45,203 nt of DNA from Gallionella sp. (GCA_013044075.1 JABEVG010000067.1:1-45203), one strand, 5' to 3'. Counted from the first letter of the stretch, positions 15,157 to 24,441 are shown. Notes: generated from the sequence alone by a model not told the origin. Numbers and translations: made by a program.

Positions 15157-17274
15157 TTAAGCCGCCAATTTGGCAATGTCCGCCACCTGATTCATCAATC
15201 CTCCCAGTTGTTTCAGCAACGCGGCGCGGTTCAGACGCAGCTCCGGCTCTTTGCACATCACCATGACTTGCTCGAAGAAGTCGTCGATGAACGGTTTGAG
15301 CGTCACCAGTATCCGCAGGTTCTGGCTGTAGTCGCCGCGTTCCAGATAATCGCTGGCCAGCGGGGTGATGTCCTGCATGGCGTGGTACAGATCGCGCTCG
15401 GCGGGTTCTTGCAACCGCGCGAGATCGACTTTCGCATCATGCAGCTGCATGCCAAGCTCCTCGTGGTTCTTGCGCATGATGTTTTGCACACGCTTGTTGG
15501 CGGCGGCCAGGTCCTTGGCGGTGGTCAAGGCGGCGAAAGCACGCACGCCTTGCAAACGCGGCAATACCTGGTGGGTGCGACCGTTCAGCACGGCCAGCAC
15601 GGCTTCGATATGCGCCACCTCGAAACCCCTGTCGCGCAAATATCCACGCAGACGCTCCGCCACAAAATGCTCGACATCGCCCACCACCGTCGCGCCCAGC
15701 ATACCCGCAGGGAAATTCGCCGCCGCGAGTTTGATCAGCGCGGACAAAGACAGGTCCAGCGGGGTCTCGATCAGGATGCGCAGCACACCGAGCGCGTGGC
15801 GACGTAAACCGAACGGGTCTTTGTCGCCGGTCGGCACCTGGCCGATGCCATAGATACCGATCAAAGTCTCCAGCTTGTCGGCCAGTGCCACAGCGCAGGA
15901 GACCGGTCCTTGCGGCAGGACATCTCCGGCGAAACGCGGCCGGTAATGCGCTTCGATGGCATCACCCACCGCCTGCGGTTCGCCATCATGCAGTGCGTAG
16001 TAACGCCCCATGATGCCTTGCAACTCGGGGAATTCGCCGACCATATCAGTCAACAGATCGGCCTTGGCCAGGCGCGCAGCCGACACCGCCTGATCCTTGT
16101 CGGCTTGCAGCAGGCGGGCGATGGTTCCCGACAACTTTGCCACGCGCTCGACGCGTTGCAGTTGCGACCCCAGCTGGTTGTGATACACGACCTTGCCCAA
16201 GCCCTCGACACGCGAAGCCAGCGTCTTCTTTCTATCCTGATCGAAGAAGAACTTCGCATCGGCGAGACGCGGGCGCACCACGCGCTCGTTGCCACCGACC
16301 ACCAGACCGGCATCCGCCGGACGGATGTTGGAGACGATGAGGAATTTATTGGTGAGCTTGCCCTGCGCATCCAGCAACGGAAAATATTTCTGGTTCGCCT
16401 TCATGGTCAGGATCAGGCATTCCTGCGGCACGTCGAGGAACGTCGGGTCGAACTGGCCGAGCAACACATTGGGACGTTCGACCAGCGCGGTCACCTCGTC
16501 CAGCAAAGCCTCGTCTTGGATAGGTTTGAGTCCTTCCTTGGCCGCTGCCGCATCGAGTTGACGCACGATCTCGGCGCGACGCTGCGTATAACTGGCGATC
16601 ACCGCGCCTTCGCGCTCCAGTTGCGCCGCATAACCATCGGCATCCTGCAATACCACTTGCGCCACGCTCGCCTCAAAACGGTGGCCCTGCGTGCTACGTC
16701 CGGCAGTCAGGCCCAATGCCGTGATCGGCACGATATCCTGGCCGTGCAAGGCGACCAGTCCGTGCGCGGGACGCACGAAACTCACGCTGCTCCAGCCGTC
16801 CGCCAGTTGGTACGTCATGACCTTGGCGATGGGTAGCTTCAGCAGTGTTTCGCTGAGTGCTTTCTGCACACCTTGCGCCAGTGTCACGCCCTTGATCACA
16901 TTGTCGTAGAACAGGGCTTCCGCCTTGCCGTCCACGGCACGCTTGAGTTGCGGCAGGACAGACACATCCGCGCCCAAGCTCGCAAGTTTCTTGAGCAGTG
17001 CCGGTGTAGGTTGTCCGCTCGCATCCAGACCTACCGCCACCGGCATGAGTTTTTGCGCGACCGACTGGTCCGCTGCCTGCTGTGCCACATGGGTGATATG
17101 CACGGCAAGACGGCGCGGTGTCGCATAAGACGTGACGCTGGCGTCCGATCCCGCCAACCCTTGGGCCTTGAGACTGGCAGACAATTCGTCGGCAAAACTT
17201 TCGCCCAGTTTCTTCAATGATTTTGGCGGCAGCTCCTCAACGAACAACTCGACCAATAGATTCTTTGCACTCAT
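15157..17274 (-). CDS. glyS: Glycyl-tRNA synthetase beta subunit
   Basis: A 705-residue beta chain of the alpha2beta2 glycyl-tRNA synthetase, carrying tRNA-recognition and anticodon-binding modules. It opens with the family pattern [20 protein letters not shown], contains the central [17 protein letters not shown] and the HD-type region ([16 protein letters not shown]), and ends with the DALR-like anticodon-binding region ([20 protein letters not shown]). Its ATG overlaps the glyQ TGA by four bases (ATGA, 17271-17274), so translation is coupled to the alpha subunit. The length is typical. Confidence 0.97.
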   Translation of the reverse strand: MSAKNLLVELFVEELPPKSLKKLGESFADELSASLKAQGLAGSDASVTSYATPRRLAVHITHVAQQAADQSVAQKLMPVAVGLDASGQPTPALLKKLASLGADVSVLPQLKRAVDGKAEALFYDNVIKGVTLAQGVQKALSETLLKLPIAKVMTYQLADGWSSVSFVRPAHGLVALHGQDIVPITALGLTAGRSTQGHRFEASVAQVVLQDADGYAAQLEREGAVIASYTQRRAEIVRQLDAAAAKEGLKPIQDEALLDEVTALVERPNVLLGQFDPTFLDVPQECLILTMKANQKYFPLLDAQGKLTNKFLIVSNIRPADAGLVVGGNERVVRPRLADAKFFFDQDRKKTLASRVEGLGKVVYHNQLGSQLQRVERVAKLSGTIARLLQADKDQAVSAARLAKADLLTDMVGEFPELQGIMGRYYALHDGEPQAVGDAIEAHYRPRFAGDVLPQGPVSCAVALADKLETLIGIYGIGQVPTGDKDPFGLRRHALGVLRILIETPLDLSLSALIKLAAANFPAGMLGATVVGDVEHFVAERLRGYLRDRGFEVAHIEAVLAVLNGRTHQVLPRLQGVRAFAALTTAKDLAAANKRVQNIMRKNHEELGMQLHDAKVDLARLQEPAERDLYHAMQDITPLASDYLERGDYSQNLRILVTLKPFIDDFFEQVMVMCKEPELRLNRAALLKQLGGLMNQVADIAKLAA

Positions 17275-18215
17275 GCTGCGGCTCCTTCGACCTTGCTCAG
17301 GGCAGGCTTCTTTTCGAGTTGCGCCAACACGTCATCCGCCCAGGCTTTGGGTGCCATGGGGAAACCCAGTTTTGCGCGGCTGTCCAAATAGGCGGCGGCC
17401 ACACTGCGCGCCAGATTGCGGATGCGGGCGATGTAAGCGGCGCGTTCGGTCACCGAGATCGCGCCGCGCGCATCCAGCAGGTTGAAGCTGTGCGCCGCCT
17501 TCAACACCTGCTCGTAAGCGGGCAAGGCCAATTGTTGTTCCATCAGGTATTTGGCTTGCTTCTCATGGCTGCCAAACGCACCCAGCAGAAATTCCACATC
17601 GCTGTGTTCGAAGTTGTAAGCCGATTGCTCGACTTCGTTCTGGTGATACACGTCGCCGTAGCTCACGCCCTCGGTCCAGGTCAGGTCGTACACGCTTTCC
17701 ACGCCTTGCAGATACATCGCCAAGCGTTCAAGACCGTAGGTGATCTCGCCGGTGATGGGTTTGCAGTCTATGCCGCCGACCTGCTGGAAATAAGTGAACT
17801 GTGTGACTTCCATGCCGTTCAGCCACACCTCCCAGCCCAATCCCCACGCGCCCAGCGTCGGGTTTTCCCAATCGTCCTCGACGAAGCGGATATCGTTCTG
17901 CTTGAGATCAAAACCCAGTACTGCCAATGAACCCAGATACAACTCCAGAATGTTCGCGGGCGCGGGCTTGAGCACCACCTGGAACTGGTAATAGTGTTGC
18001 AGGCGGTTGGGGTTCTCGCCGTAACGCCCGTCCTTGGGACGGCGCGAGGGCTGAACATAAGCAGCCTTCCACGGTTCGGGACCCAGCGCGCGCAGAAACG
18101 TGGCGGTGTGCGAAGTGCCCGCGCCGACTTCCATGTCGTAAGGTTGCAGGAGTGCTGCACCCTGTTTGTCCCAATAATTTTGCAGGGTCAGAATGATCTG
18201 TTGAAAGGTAAGCAT
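17271..18215 (-). CDS. glyQ: Glycyl-tRNA synthetase alpha subunit with a repeat-derived tail
   Basis: A 314-residue catalytic alpha chain (class II aaRS fold) that adenylates glycine. ATG 18215 gives [20 protein letters not shown], the invariant family start. [20 protein letters not shown] and [20 protein letters not shown] are diagnostic. Family members usually end near residue 300. Here the last residues, PALSKVEG (304-311) plus AAA, come from DNA at 17284-17307 that looks like a dispersed palindromic repeat (see that entry). The tail follows the final conserved helix and probably does not harm activity. The stop overlaps glyS. Confidence 0.97.
   Translation of the reverse strand: MLTFQQIILTLQNYWDKQGAALLQPYDMEVGAGTSHTATFLRALGPEPWKAAYVQPSRRPKDGRYGENPNRLQHYYQFQVVLKPAPANILELYLGSLAVLGFDLKQNDIRFVEDDWENPTLGAWGLGWEVWLNGMEVTQFTYFQQVGGIDCKPITGEITYGLERLAMYLQGVESVYDLTWTEGVSYGDVYHQNEVEQSAYNFEHSDVEFLLGAFGSHEKQAKYLMEQQLALPAYEQVLKAAHSFNLLDARGAISVTERAAYIARIRNLARSVAAAYLDSRAKLGFPMAPKAWADDVLAQLEKKPALSKVEGAAA
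17284..17307. repeat. REP-like palindromic repeat forming the 3' end of glyQ
   Basis: CCTTCGACCTTGCTCAGGGC followed by AGGC closely resembles, from memory, a dispersed intergenic element of the form CCTTCGACAAGCTCAGG found in many environmental bacteria, whose translation gives PALSKVEG-type peptides. Here it is read on the minus strand as the last codons of glyQ. Confidence 0.55.
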
Positions 18216-18267
18216 GGGCTTTAAGGGAGTTGCGAAAGCGCGCATTTTACTGGTTTTCAGCGGCGCA

Positions 18268-18291
18268 CGTCAGCACAACCTTGCGCTGACG
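18268..18291. promoter_or_regulatory. Inverted repeat between glyQ and dctP
   Basis: CGTCAGC (18268-18274) and GCTGACG (18285-18291) form a perfect 7-bp stem with a 10-base loop. The right arm also overlaps a second small palindrome, CGCTGacgCCAGCG. It lies about 50 bp from glyQ and 150 bp upstream of dctP. It may be an operator for either gene or a structured leader. Confidence 0.35.
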
Positions 18292-18307
18292 CCAGCGTGC
18301 CAAAAAA

Positions 18308-18397
18308 TATTTTTTGCATTTTGCCTGACTTGGGGTGGCGTTCAAATCGCAACGCTCGTATATTCACTCCCCTGACTGCTGTGGGTATTTTTTGCAT
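18308..18397. repeat. Pair of 12-bp direct repeats flanking the putative dctP promoter
   Basis: TATTTTTTGCAT occurs perfectly at 18308-18319 and 18386-18397, 78 bp apart. A second shared word, CCTGACT, lies between them in two copies. The arrangement around the proposed sigma54 promoter could mark regulator binding, but chance AT-rich similarity cannot be excluded. Confidence 0.4.
18336..18350 (+). promoter_or_regulatory. Candidate sigma54 promoter for dctPQM
   Basis: TGGCGTTCAAATCGCA has GG at -24 and GC at -12 with the required 10-base spacing (consensus TGGCAC-N5-TTGCA). The -24 TGGC is perfect and the -12 element is one base off. Transcription would start near 18362, 80 bp before dctP. 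TRAP dicarboxylate operons are commonly sigma54/DctD-controlled. No dctBD genes are in the window. Confidence 0.4.
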
Positions 18398-18442
18398 CAC
18401 AAGACCGTCACCAACAGTAGCGACCCTTAAGGAGAGACCATC

Positions 18443-19492
18443 ATGAAATTCCGCAGCACATTGTTGATGTTTGTTCTGGCACTGGGGTTCAGCGGGATGG
18501 CGCAGGCCACCGGTGAGATCGTCATCAAATTCAGCCACGTGGTCGCACCCGACACGCCCAAGGGACAGGCCGCCGAACGCTTCAAACAGTTGGCGGAAAA
18601 ATATACCAAGGGCAAAGTCAAGGTAGAGGTCTATCCCAACAGCCAGCTCTACAAAGACCGCGAGGAGATCGAAGCCCTGCAAAGCGGCGCGGTGCAGATG
18701 CTCGCGCCGTCCCTGTCCAAGTTCGGGCCTATGGGTGCGCGCGAATTCGAACTGTTCGACCTGCCCTATCTCTTTCCCAATCAGGAAACACTGCATCGCG
18801 TGATGGACGGCGAAGTGGGCAAGAAACTGTTTGCCAAACTGGATAGCAAAGGCGTGACCGGCCTGACTTTCTGGGATAACGGCTTCAAGCAGATGAGCTC
18901 GAACCGCCCCATGCACAAGGTGGCGGATTTTTCCGGTCTGAAGATGCGCATCCAATCCTCAAAGGTGTTGGGCGCGCAGATGAAGGCACTGGGCGCAAAT
19001 CCTCAAGTGATGGCATTCAGCGAGGTGTACACCGCTTTGCAGCAGGGCGTGGTGGACGGCACCGAGAATCCGGTATCGAATTTTTACACGCAGAAAATGC
19101 ACGAAGTGCAGCAACACATGACGATGTCCAACCACGGCTATCTCGGCTATGCGGTCATCGTGAACAAATCTTTCTGGGATGGCTTGCCAGCCGGGATACG
19201 CAGCGAACTGACCCGGGCGATGCAAGAAGCCACCGCCTTTGAACGCGAGACCGCGCAAAAAGACAACGACGACGCGCTGGCCAAAGTGATCGCCGCCAAA
19301 ACCACCACGGTCTACCAATTGACCGCGGCGGAACGTGCCGAGTGGCAGAAGACTCTGCTGCCGGTACATAGAGAATTCGAATCCGTCATCGGCGCGGACC
19401 TGATCCAGAATGTCTATGCGACCGCCGCTCAAGTCGAAAAAGAACAGGCTGTCACCGCCAAACCGGCAGCCAAATCGGACAAGAAAAAATAA
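18443..19492 (+). CDS. dctP: TRAP transporter solute-binding protein, C4-dicarboxylate type
   Basis: 349 residues. A cleavable signal peptide (~1-22, ending GMAQA) is followed by a DctP fold: EIVIKFSHVVAPDTPKGQAA, the ligand-contact region GLKMRIQSSKVLGAQMKALG with its conserved arginine, and the QQGVVDGTENPVSNFYTQ segment. It captures C4-dicarboxylates (malate, succinate, fumarate) in the periplasm and delivers them to DctQM. A strong AAGGAGAG ribosome-binding site precedes the ATG. The lysine-rich C-terminal tail (KPAAKSDKKK) is unusual but short. It is the first gene of dctPQM and divergent from glyQ. Confidence 0.94.
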   Translation: MKFRSTLLMFVLALGFSGMAQATGEIVIKFSHVVAPDTPKGQAAERFKQLAEKYTKGKVKVEVYPNSQLYKDREEIEALQSGAVQMLAPSLSKFGPMGAREFELFDLPYLFPNQETLHRVMDGEVGKKLFAKLDSKGVTGLTFWDNGFKQMSSNRPMHKVADFSGLKMRIQSSKVLGAQMKALGANPQVMAFSEVYTALQQGVVDGTENPVSNFYTQKMHEVQQHMTMSNHGYLGYAVIVNKSFWDGLPAGIRSELTRAMQEATAFERETAQKDNDDALAKVIAAKTTTVYQLTAAERAEWQKTLLPVHREFESVIGADLIQNVYATAAQVEKEQAVTAKPAAKSDKKK

Positions 19493-19505
19493 GCAGGCCG
19501 CCGGC

Positions 19506-20027
19506 ATGATCAACCGCCTGCTCAATCGCCTGGAAGAATTCCTTATCGCCAGTTTCATGGCGGCGGCCACGCTGGTGACCTTTGCTGCCGTGGTGATGCG
19601 TTATGCCACGGGGTCGGGCATAGACTGGGCGCAGGAACTCACCATCTATCTGTTCATCTGGATGGCCAAATTCGGTGCCGCATATGGCGTGCGCACCGGC
19701 ATCCACATCGGCGTGGACTTCCTGGTCAACTGGGTGCGCCCCTCGATACGCCGCGCGATGGTCATCGCGGCCCTGTCACTGGGCATGATCTTCACCGGGG
19801 CGATCGCGTTCTTCGGCGCGCGCTGGGTGATCTTCATTTACGGCACGGGGCAGGTATCGCCGGACATGGAGATGCCGATGTGGATCGTCTATCTGGCAAT
19901 CCCGTTCGGCTCGGGTCTGATGTGTTACCGCTTCATGCAGGTATTGGCGGGCTTCATCAAACATGGCAAGCTACCCGCACACAACTTCGGCGGCGGCGAT
20001 GAAGCACACGCGGAGGCGCACGCATGA
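19506..20027 (+). CDS. dctQ: TRAP transporter small membrane subunit
   Basis: A 173-residue, four-helix membrane protein that pairs with DctM to form the sodium-coupled TRAP permease. The first helix starts at EEFLIASFMAAATLVTFAAV. The family pattern WAQELTIYLFIWMAKFGAAYGVRTGIHIGVD is clear. ATG 19506 lies 13 bp after the dctP stop and starts at MINRLLNRLEE. The upstream in-frame codons overlap dctP and are rejected. The histidine-rich C-terminus (EAHAEAHA) overlaps the dctM start by four bases (ATGA). Confidence 0.93.
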   Translation: MINRLLNRLEEFLIASFMAAATLVTFAAVVMRYATGSGIDWAQELTIYLFIWMAKFGAAYGVRTGIHIGVDFLVNWVRPSIRRAMVIAALSLGMIFTGAIAFFGARWVIFIYGTGQVSPDMEMPMWIVYLAIPFGSGLMCYRFMQVLAGFIKHGKLPAHNFGGGDEAHAEAHA

Positions 20028-21313
20028 CCGCCGTGCTGATTCTGGGCATCCTGCTGGTGCTGCTGCTCACCAGCACCCCCATCTCCATCGCCCTTGGCAC
20101 GACAGTGCTGATCTATCTGCTGGCCTTCTCCTCGTTTTCCTTCGACACGGTGAACATCATCTCGCAGCGGCTGTTCACCGGACTGGAGAGTTTTTCCATC
20201 ATGGCCGTGCCGTTCTTCGTGCTGTCCGGCCAATTCTTGATCGATGGCAAAATCGCCGCGCGTATCGTACGTTTCGCCAGCAACCTGGTCGGCTGGATGC
20301 CGGGCGGTGTGGCGATGGCGGCGGTGCTGGCCTGCGCCTTCTTCGCCACCATCTCCGGTTCCAGCCCCGCCACGGTGATGGCGATCGGCTCGGTGATGTT
20401 GCCCGCGATGATCAAGGCGGGTTATCCGAAACGCTTCAGCGTCGGTGTCATCACGTCGTCTGGTTCGCTGGGGATACTGATCCCGCCGTCCATCGTGATG
20501 ATCATCTACGCGGTCGCCACATCGGAAAGCGCGGGCAAGATGTTCATCGCCGGTATCGTACCCGGCATCCTGCTCGCCGCACTGATGATGGGCCTGGTTT
20601 TTATTCAAGCCAGGCGCAAGCATTTCCCCACCATGCCCAAGCCCACCCCGGCAGAATTCTGGGCTTCGTTCCGCGACGCATGGGGCGGAATTTTTATGGT
20701 TGTACTGGTCATCGGCGGTATCTACGGCGGTCTGTTCACGCCCACCGAAGCGGCGGCGGTGGCGGCGGTGTACGCTTTCGTCGCGGCAAAATTCTTCTAC
20801 GGCGATCTGAGCTGGAAACAAGTGCCCAGGACCCTGCTGAGTGCGGCCAACACCAGCGCGATGCTGCTCTACATCATCACCAACGCGATCTTGTTTTCTT
20901 TCCTGATGACATCGGAGCAGATCCCGCAAAGCATGTCGCAATGGGTAGTAGAACAGAATCTGCAACCATGGATGTTCCTGCTGATGGTCAACTTTGCACT
21001 GCTCGCCGCCGGACAATTCATGGAGCCGACCTCCATCGTGCTGATTCTCGCCCCATTGTTCTTGCCCATCGCCAAGACCATGGGGATCGATCCTATCCAT
21101 CTGGGTATCATCATGGTGGTGAACATGGAGATCGGCATGATTCATCCGCCGGTGGGCTTGAATCTGTTCGTCGCCAGCCACCTCGCCAAAGAAGGGTTGA
21201 CCGAAGTGTCCATCGCCACCCTGCCGTGGGTGGGCGTGATGCTGATCTATCTGGCTCTGATAACTTACGTTCCCATCATCTCCACCTGGCTGCCGCATCT
21301 GCTGTATAAGTAA
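20024..21313 (+). CDS. dctM: TRAP transporter large permease subunit
   Basis: A 429-residue DctM-family permease with about a dozen membrane helices. It shows the conserved segments ESFSIMAVPFFVLSGQFLID, FFATISGSSPATVMAIGSVM, LGILIPPSIVMIIYAV and MEIGMIHPPVGLNLFV, which form the substrate and sodium sites. With DctP and DctQ it imports C4-dicarboxylates using the sodium gradient. The four-base overlap with dctQ gives coupled translation. Malate-consuming enzymes (mqo, maeB) elsewhere in the window fit with dicarboxylate use. Confidence 0.95.
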   Translation: MTAVLILGILLVLLLTSTPISIALGTTVLIYLLAFSSFSFDTVNIISQRLFTGLESFSIMAVPFFVLSGQFLIDGKIAARIVRFASNLVGWMPGGVAMAAVLACAFFATISGSSPATVMAIGSVMLPAMIKAGYPKRFSVGVITSSGSLGILIPPSIVMIIYAVATSESAGKMFIAGIVPGILLAALMMGLVFIQARRKHFPTMPKPTPAEFWASFRDAWGGIFMVVLVIGGIYGGLFTPTEAAAVAAVYAFVAAKFFYGDLSWKQVPRTLLSAANTSAMLLYIITNAILFSFLMTSEQIPQSMSQWVVEQNLQPWMFLLMVNFALLAAGQFMEPTSIVLILAPLFLPIAKTMGIDPIHLGIIMVVNMEIGMIHPPVGLNLFVASHLAKEGLTEVSIATLPWVGVMLIYLALITYVPIISTWLPHLLYK

Positions 21314-21337
21314 CGCCTTTTTCTGCTTAGGAATCCC

Positions 21338-21964
21338 ATGCTGGACTTCACCGAATACAGCAAGATATTCATCAGTCTGTTCGCCATCGTCGATCCGGTC
21401 GGCATCATCCCCATCATCATCGCGTTCACCGCGGGCATGACGGCGCAGAAACGCGAGCGCGTGGGACGCATGGCATCGCTCTCGGTGCTATTCATCCTGC
21501 TCGCGGCACTGCTGCTGGGCGAGGCGATACTGAGCTTCTTCGGCATCAGCATCCACTCCTTCCGCACGGCGGGCGGCATCCTGCTGCTGCTGATGTCGAT
21601 CAACATGCTCATCGGCAACAAGCCGTCCTACACGCCGGACGACACGGGCGAGGGTGACACGACCTCGTCGGTCGCCATCGTGCCGCTTTCCACGCCGCTG
21701 CTGGCCGGACCGGGTGCGATCAGCACTGTCATCCTCGACGCGCACAAAGGCACGAACACCGGACACTACGGCGTGATGGCACTCATTCTGGTGTTATTGA
21801 GCTGCACCGTGTGGCTGACCTTTCTGATCGCGCCGTGGGTCTCGCGGCGTTTGGGCAAGATTGGCAGCAACATCGTGTCGCGCCTGATGGGCCTGCTGCT
21901 CGCCGCCATCGCAGTGGAATTCATCGCGGGCGGCTTGCGTGGCTTGTTTCCGGCTTTGGGTTAG
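21338..21964 (+). CDS. MarC family integral membrane protein
   Basis: 208 residues with six predicted membrane helices in two related halves. It opens with FTEYSKIFISLFAIVDPVGI and has the second-half signature VPLSTPLLAGPGAISTVIL, both hallmarks of MarC/UPF0056. The biochemical role is unknown; despite the name, the E. coli protein is not involved in multiple antibiotic resistance. It starts 24 bp after dctM, in the same direction with a TAGGA ribosome-binding site, so it may ride on the dct transcript. Confidence 0.92.
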   Translation: MLDFTEYSKIFISLFAIVDPVGIIPIIIAFTAGMTAQKRERVGRMASLSVLFILLAALLLGEAILSFFGISIHSFRTAGGILLLLMSINMLIGNKPSYTPDDTGEGDTTSSVAIVPLSTPLLAGPGAISTVILDAHKGTNTGHYGVMALILVLLSCTVWLTFLIAPWVSRRLGKIGSNIVSRLMGLLLAAIAVEFIAGGLRGLFPALG

Positions 21965-21985
21965 AGCAAATTGGAACAAACCAGA

Positions 21986-22014
21986 TTGTCAGCATCTGCT
22001 CATAATGCTATACA
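21986..22014 (+). promoter_or_regulatory. Probable sigma70 promoter of the lipoprotein gene
   Basis: TTGTCA (21986-21991), a 17-bp spacer, TATACA (22009-22014). This lies 47 bp before the ATG at 22061 and just after marC. Confidence 0.6.
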
Positions 22015-22060
22015 GACATCCACTCATCCACATACGCTCACAACCAGACTTGGAATAGCC

Positions 22061-22828
22061 ATGGACAAACGCAGAAATGACAGCCGTCTTGCTACCGTAC
22101 TAATGGAACTGCCGTCGCGAGTAAACCTTCAATCGTTGTCTCGATCAAAAGTGCTGGCGATGTCCGTGGCGGGACTCATCGTAATGACGTTGCTATCCGG
22201 TTGTGCCGTCACCACTCAGTCCTATCCAACAACACTGGTTCAGTCAGTTAATATGGAACCGCATGCTTTGCAAACGGCAGGAATCGCCTTTATTACGCCG
22301 GGCACGGTGACGGGGCAGGAAGAGGACAAACAAAATCTGGCACTGGCGTTTACAGACGCGCTGAAACAGGCTCACCCTGACTTGCACATCGTTTCTTTGT
22401 CGGAAACACTCGGAATAATAAACAAGGAAGGACTCGCTGAAGAATACAAGAAGATGTATGAAGATTCCCGCTTAACAGGCATCTTCAATCGAGATACTTT
22501 GCGGAAAATTTCCCATCAAACCGGGGCCCGTTATATCGCCCAACTCAAACTTGGCGTATTCACGCAGAGTACACAAAGCCTGTGGGGATTTCTTGGATTC
22601 AACTTGTCGATAACGGAAATCACGACCTTGAGACTGTTCCTTCAGATCTGGGACGGTGAAAACGGCACGATAGCCTGGGAAGGTTCGCAAGAGCTCACTT
22701 TATCCAGCAACCAAATAAAGCAATCTCCCGTTTCATTCAAGGACACAGTGGAGCGGTCCGCGCAAGAGCTCATTGCGCGCTTGTTCCCTGCACCCGCGCA
22801 ACCCTTGGCCATAAACTCGCCAAAGTGA
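22061..22828 (+). CDS. Hypothetical outer-membrane-type lipoprotein
   Basis: 255 residues from ATG 22061. A long, basic N-terminal stretch precedes a hydrophobic signal (VLAMSVAGLIVMTLLSG) and the lipobox LLSGC at about residue 49. Signals this long are unusual, so the true start may be the in-frame ATG 22103 or 22157. None has a good ribosome-binding site. The mature part has an alternating fold: IAFITPGTVTG, a helix with LAFTDALKQAHPDLHIVSLS, then ARYIAQLKLGVF and LRLFLQIWDGENGTIAWEGS. This resembles periplasmic lipoproteins of the curli-assembly/TolB-like nucleotide-fold sort, but I cannot name a family. The aspartate after the usual +2 position is absent, so outer-membrane sorting is likely. 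Confidence 0.7.
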   Translation: MDKRRNDSRLATVLMELPSRVNLQSLSRSKVLAMSVAGLIVMTLLSGCAVTTQSYPTTLVQSVNMEPHALQTAGIAFITPGTVTGQEEDKQNLALAFTDALKQAHPDLHIVSLSETLGIINKEGLAEEYKKMYEDSRLTGIFNRDTLRKISHQTGARYIAQLKLGVFTQSTQSLWGFLGFNLSITEITTLRLFLQIWDGENGTIAWEGSQELTLSSNQIKQSPVSFKDTVERSAQELIARLFPAPAQPLAINSPK

Positions 22829-22867
22829 GTGCCATGCAGCCCGTAGGCGATGCGCCGCTCCACAAAC

Positions 22868-24097
22868 CTAGTGCGCTACCCACACCGGCAATTCTTCATA
22901 GCTAAAGAAATATGGGGAAACCCGGATCGCTTTCAGTAGCCCGCCTTCTGCGGGGCGTTTGCTGAGCCGTTCAACATCGGCGGCCGTCAACGGTTTGATC
23001 TTTTTGAAGTCACGCGAGCGGCTGAATACGCCGTTGCGCCACTGGTACACCTCATCGAGTTTTTGGAAGTAGGTGTAGGAATGATGGTTGTCGTCATAGT
23101 AATCATCGAATTTGTTGCGCCCCAGATAAATCGCGTTGGAGCCTTCGTAGCCGGTCTTTTGGTAAGTCACCGGATCCGTGTTCAAAAAATATATCCAGTC
23201 GCCGGGAACGAAATTCAACGGTTCGACATCGCGTTTGATCCTCAATAACTTTCCCGGGCGGCTCAATTCGTGCGGGTCGAAATCCTGTTCAAAATCCCAC
23301 ATCCGGGCCGGCTCTATACCGACCAGCGGGTCATGATCGGCCAACAACCGGGCTTCGATGAGCTTCAGGCGCGCGGGAGATCTTTTGATGCGGCGGTAGT
23401 AATCCAGCACGCCTTGTATCACCACCAGTTTGGTCGCGGTGTAGCAACCGATGGCGTATTTTTGCTGATTGAGGAACACGTCATTGAGTGCAACATGCAG
23501 AGGAATGCCCGGCTTGGGTGTGCCGCGCGTCCAGTACTTTTCATTCCATTGCGCGGCATCGCCATCGGGCCAGACCCAGGTGAGATGTTCCGCCCATGCC
23601 ACGGTGTTCTGGCGGATGGCGACATGGTCTTTCAATGCCTCAATGTCGCAGGCTTTGCCGGTGAACTCGGTCAAACGTCCATGTTGCAACAGGGCCAGCA
23701 GGATCTCCTTTTTTGAAACGGTATGTATCATTTTGCCGCTTCCGTGTTTGCCGGGAAGGTAAACGACATCATCGCGGATGTGCAGTGCCGGACGGTCTTT
23801 CAGGTCGAGTGTGTTGATGTCGCCTGCGGGTGTGTTCAAGGTGTACAGCAACACCCCATTTGCCGGATCGGCTCTTTTGATGACTGATCCGGTATCGATT
23901 TTCAACGTGCGCAGATAGGCCTTCATGCCTGCATCCAGGATATGAAGTTGGCCCGGCGCGCAGGCGAACCGGATGCCCGCTTCACCCTGCGGGGTTCCGA
24001 AATCAAGAGGAGCGATCCGTGCTTGCGGCTCGGCAAAAACGCGCAGTGTAAAGGCGGACAGGCAGCACAACAGATAAAAAACGCTTACGGATTTCAT
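22868..24097 (-). CDS. Secreted protein resembling Tgl-type protein-glutamine gamma-glutamyltransferase
   Basis: 409 residues with a signal peptide (~1-22, ending RVFA). From ~205 to 345 the pattern matches, by eye, the Bacillus spore-coat transglutaminase Tgl. YAIGCYTATKLVVIQGVLDY aligns with its active-site cysteine segment (C218 here), and FVPGDWIYFLNTDP followed by GSNAIYLGRNKF aligns with the GDCLYF...GENVILLGEDKYF block. Two glutamates next to the Tgl catalytic site appear replaced (G217 and S320), so activity or chemistry may differ. The N-terminal ~200 residues have no Bacillus counterpart. If correct, it would act on proteins or amines in the periplasm. It is monocistronic and convergent with the lipoprotein gene. 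Confidence 0.6.
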   Translation of the reverse strand: MKSVSVFYLLCCLSAFTLRVFAEPQARIAPLDFGTPQGEAGIRFACAPGQLHILDAGMKAYLRTLKIDTGSVIKRADPANGVLLYTLNTPAGDINTLDLKDRPALHIRDDVVYLPGKHGSGKMIHTVSKKEILLALLQHGRLTEFTGKACDIEALKDHVAIRQNTVAWAEHLTWVWPDGDAAQWNEKYWTRGTPKPGIPLHVALNDVFLNQQKYAIGCYTATKLVVIQGVLDYYRRIKRSPARLKLIEARLLADHDPLVGIEPARMWDFEQDFDPHELSRPGKLLRIKRDVEPLNFVPGDWIYFLNTDPVTYQKTGYEGSNAIYLGRNKFDDYYDDNHHSYTYFQKLDEVYQWRNGVFSRSRDFKKIKPLTAADVERLSKRPAEGGLLKAIRVSPYFFSYEELPVWVAH

Positions 24098-24156
24098 AGT
24101 GCCGGACGGGATCGTAATACTGCGGCTCAGTGTATCACCGCGCCATTGCGATGATG

Positions 24157-24441
24157 TTAAGGAAGCACGCTCGCACCAGCGTGAGGCGTGCGGGTGGCGT
24201 GGGCGAGTATCAATGCCAGTTTCTTGTCACGCGTGAGTCTTTTGATCGCCAACTCGCGCTTGGATGCTGCGGAGCGGCCAGCGCAAGCCTCGCTAAACAC
24301 CAGCTCGACGGGCGTGCGGGTACGGGTATATTTCGCGGCGGTGCCGTCGTTGTGCGCCGCCAAGCGTTTCTCCAGATTGTTGGTGATGCCGCAATACAGC
24401 GTGTCGTCCGCACAACGCAGCAGGTAACAGCACCAGCTCAT
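24157..24441 (-). CDS. GIY-YIG domain protein (YhbQ/UPF0213 type)
   Basis: A 94-residue small GIY-YIG nuclease-fold protein: CCYLLRCADDTLYCGITNNL carries the two sheet motifs (YLL...LYCGIT), NLEKRLAAHNDG gives the conserved arginine, and AASKRELAIKRLTRDKK holds the later conserved helix with the catalytic-type glutamate. YhbQ-like proteins have been linked to DNA damage response and nuclease activity, but the role is not settled. It starts 13 bp after the lnt stop with a GAAGG ribosome-binding site, so it is probably co-transcribed with lnt. Confidence 0.9.
   Translation of the reverse strand: MSWCCYLLRCADDTLYCGITNNLEKRLAAHNDGTAAKYTRTRTPVELVFSEACAGRSAASKRELAIKRLTRDKKLALILAHATRTPHAGASVLP

Noticed and set aside
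19925-21298. Long minus-strand frame and overlapping plus-strand frame across dctM
   Set aside because: DctM is an intact permease with all family motifs; the other frames have repetitive His/Gln/Arg composition and no conserved motif.
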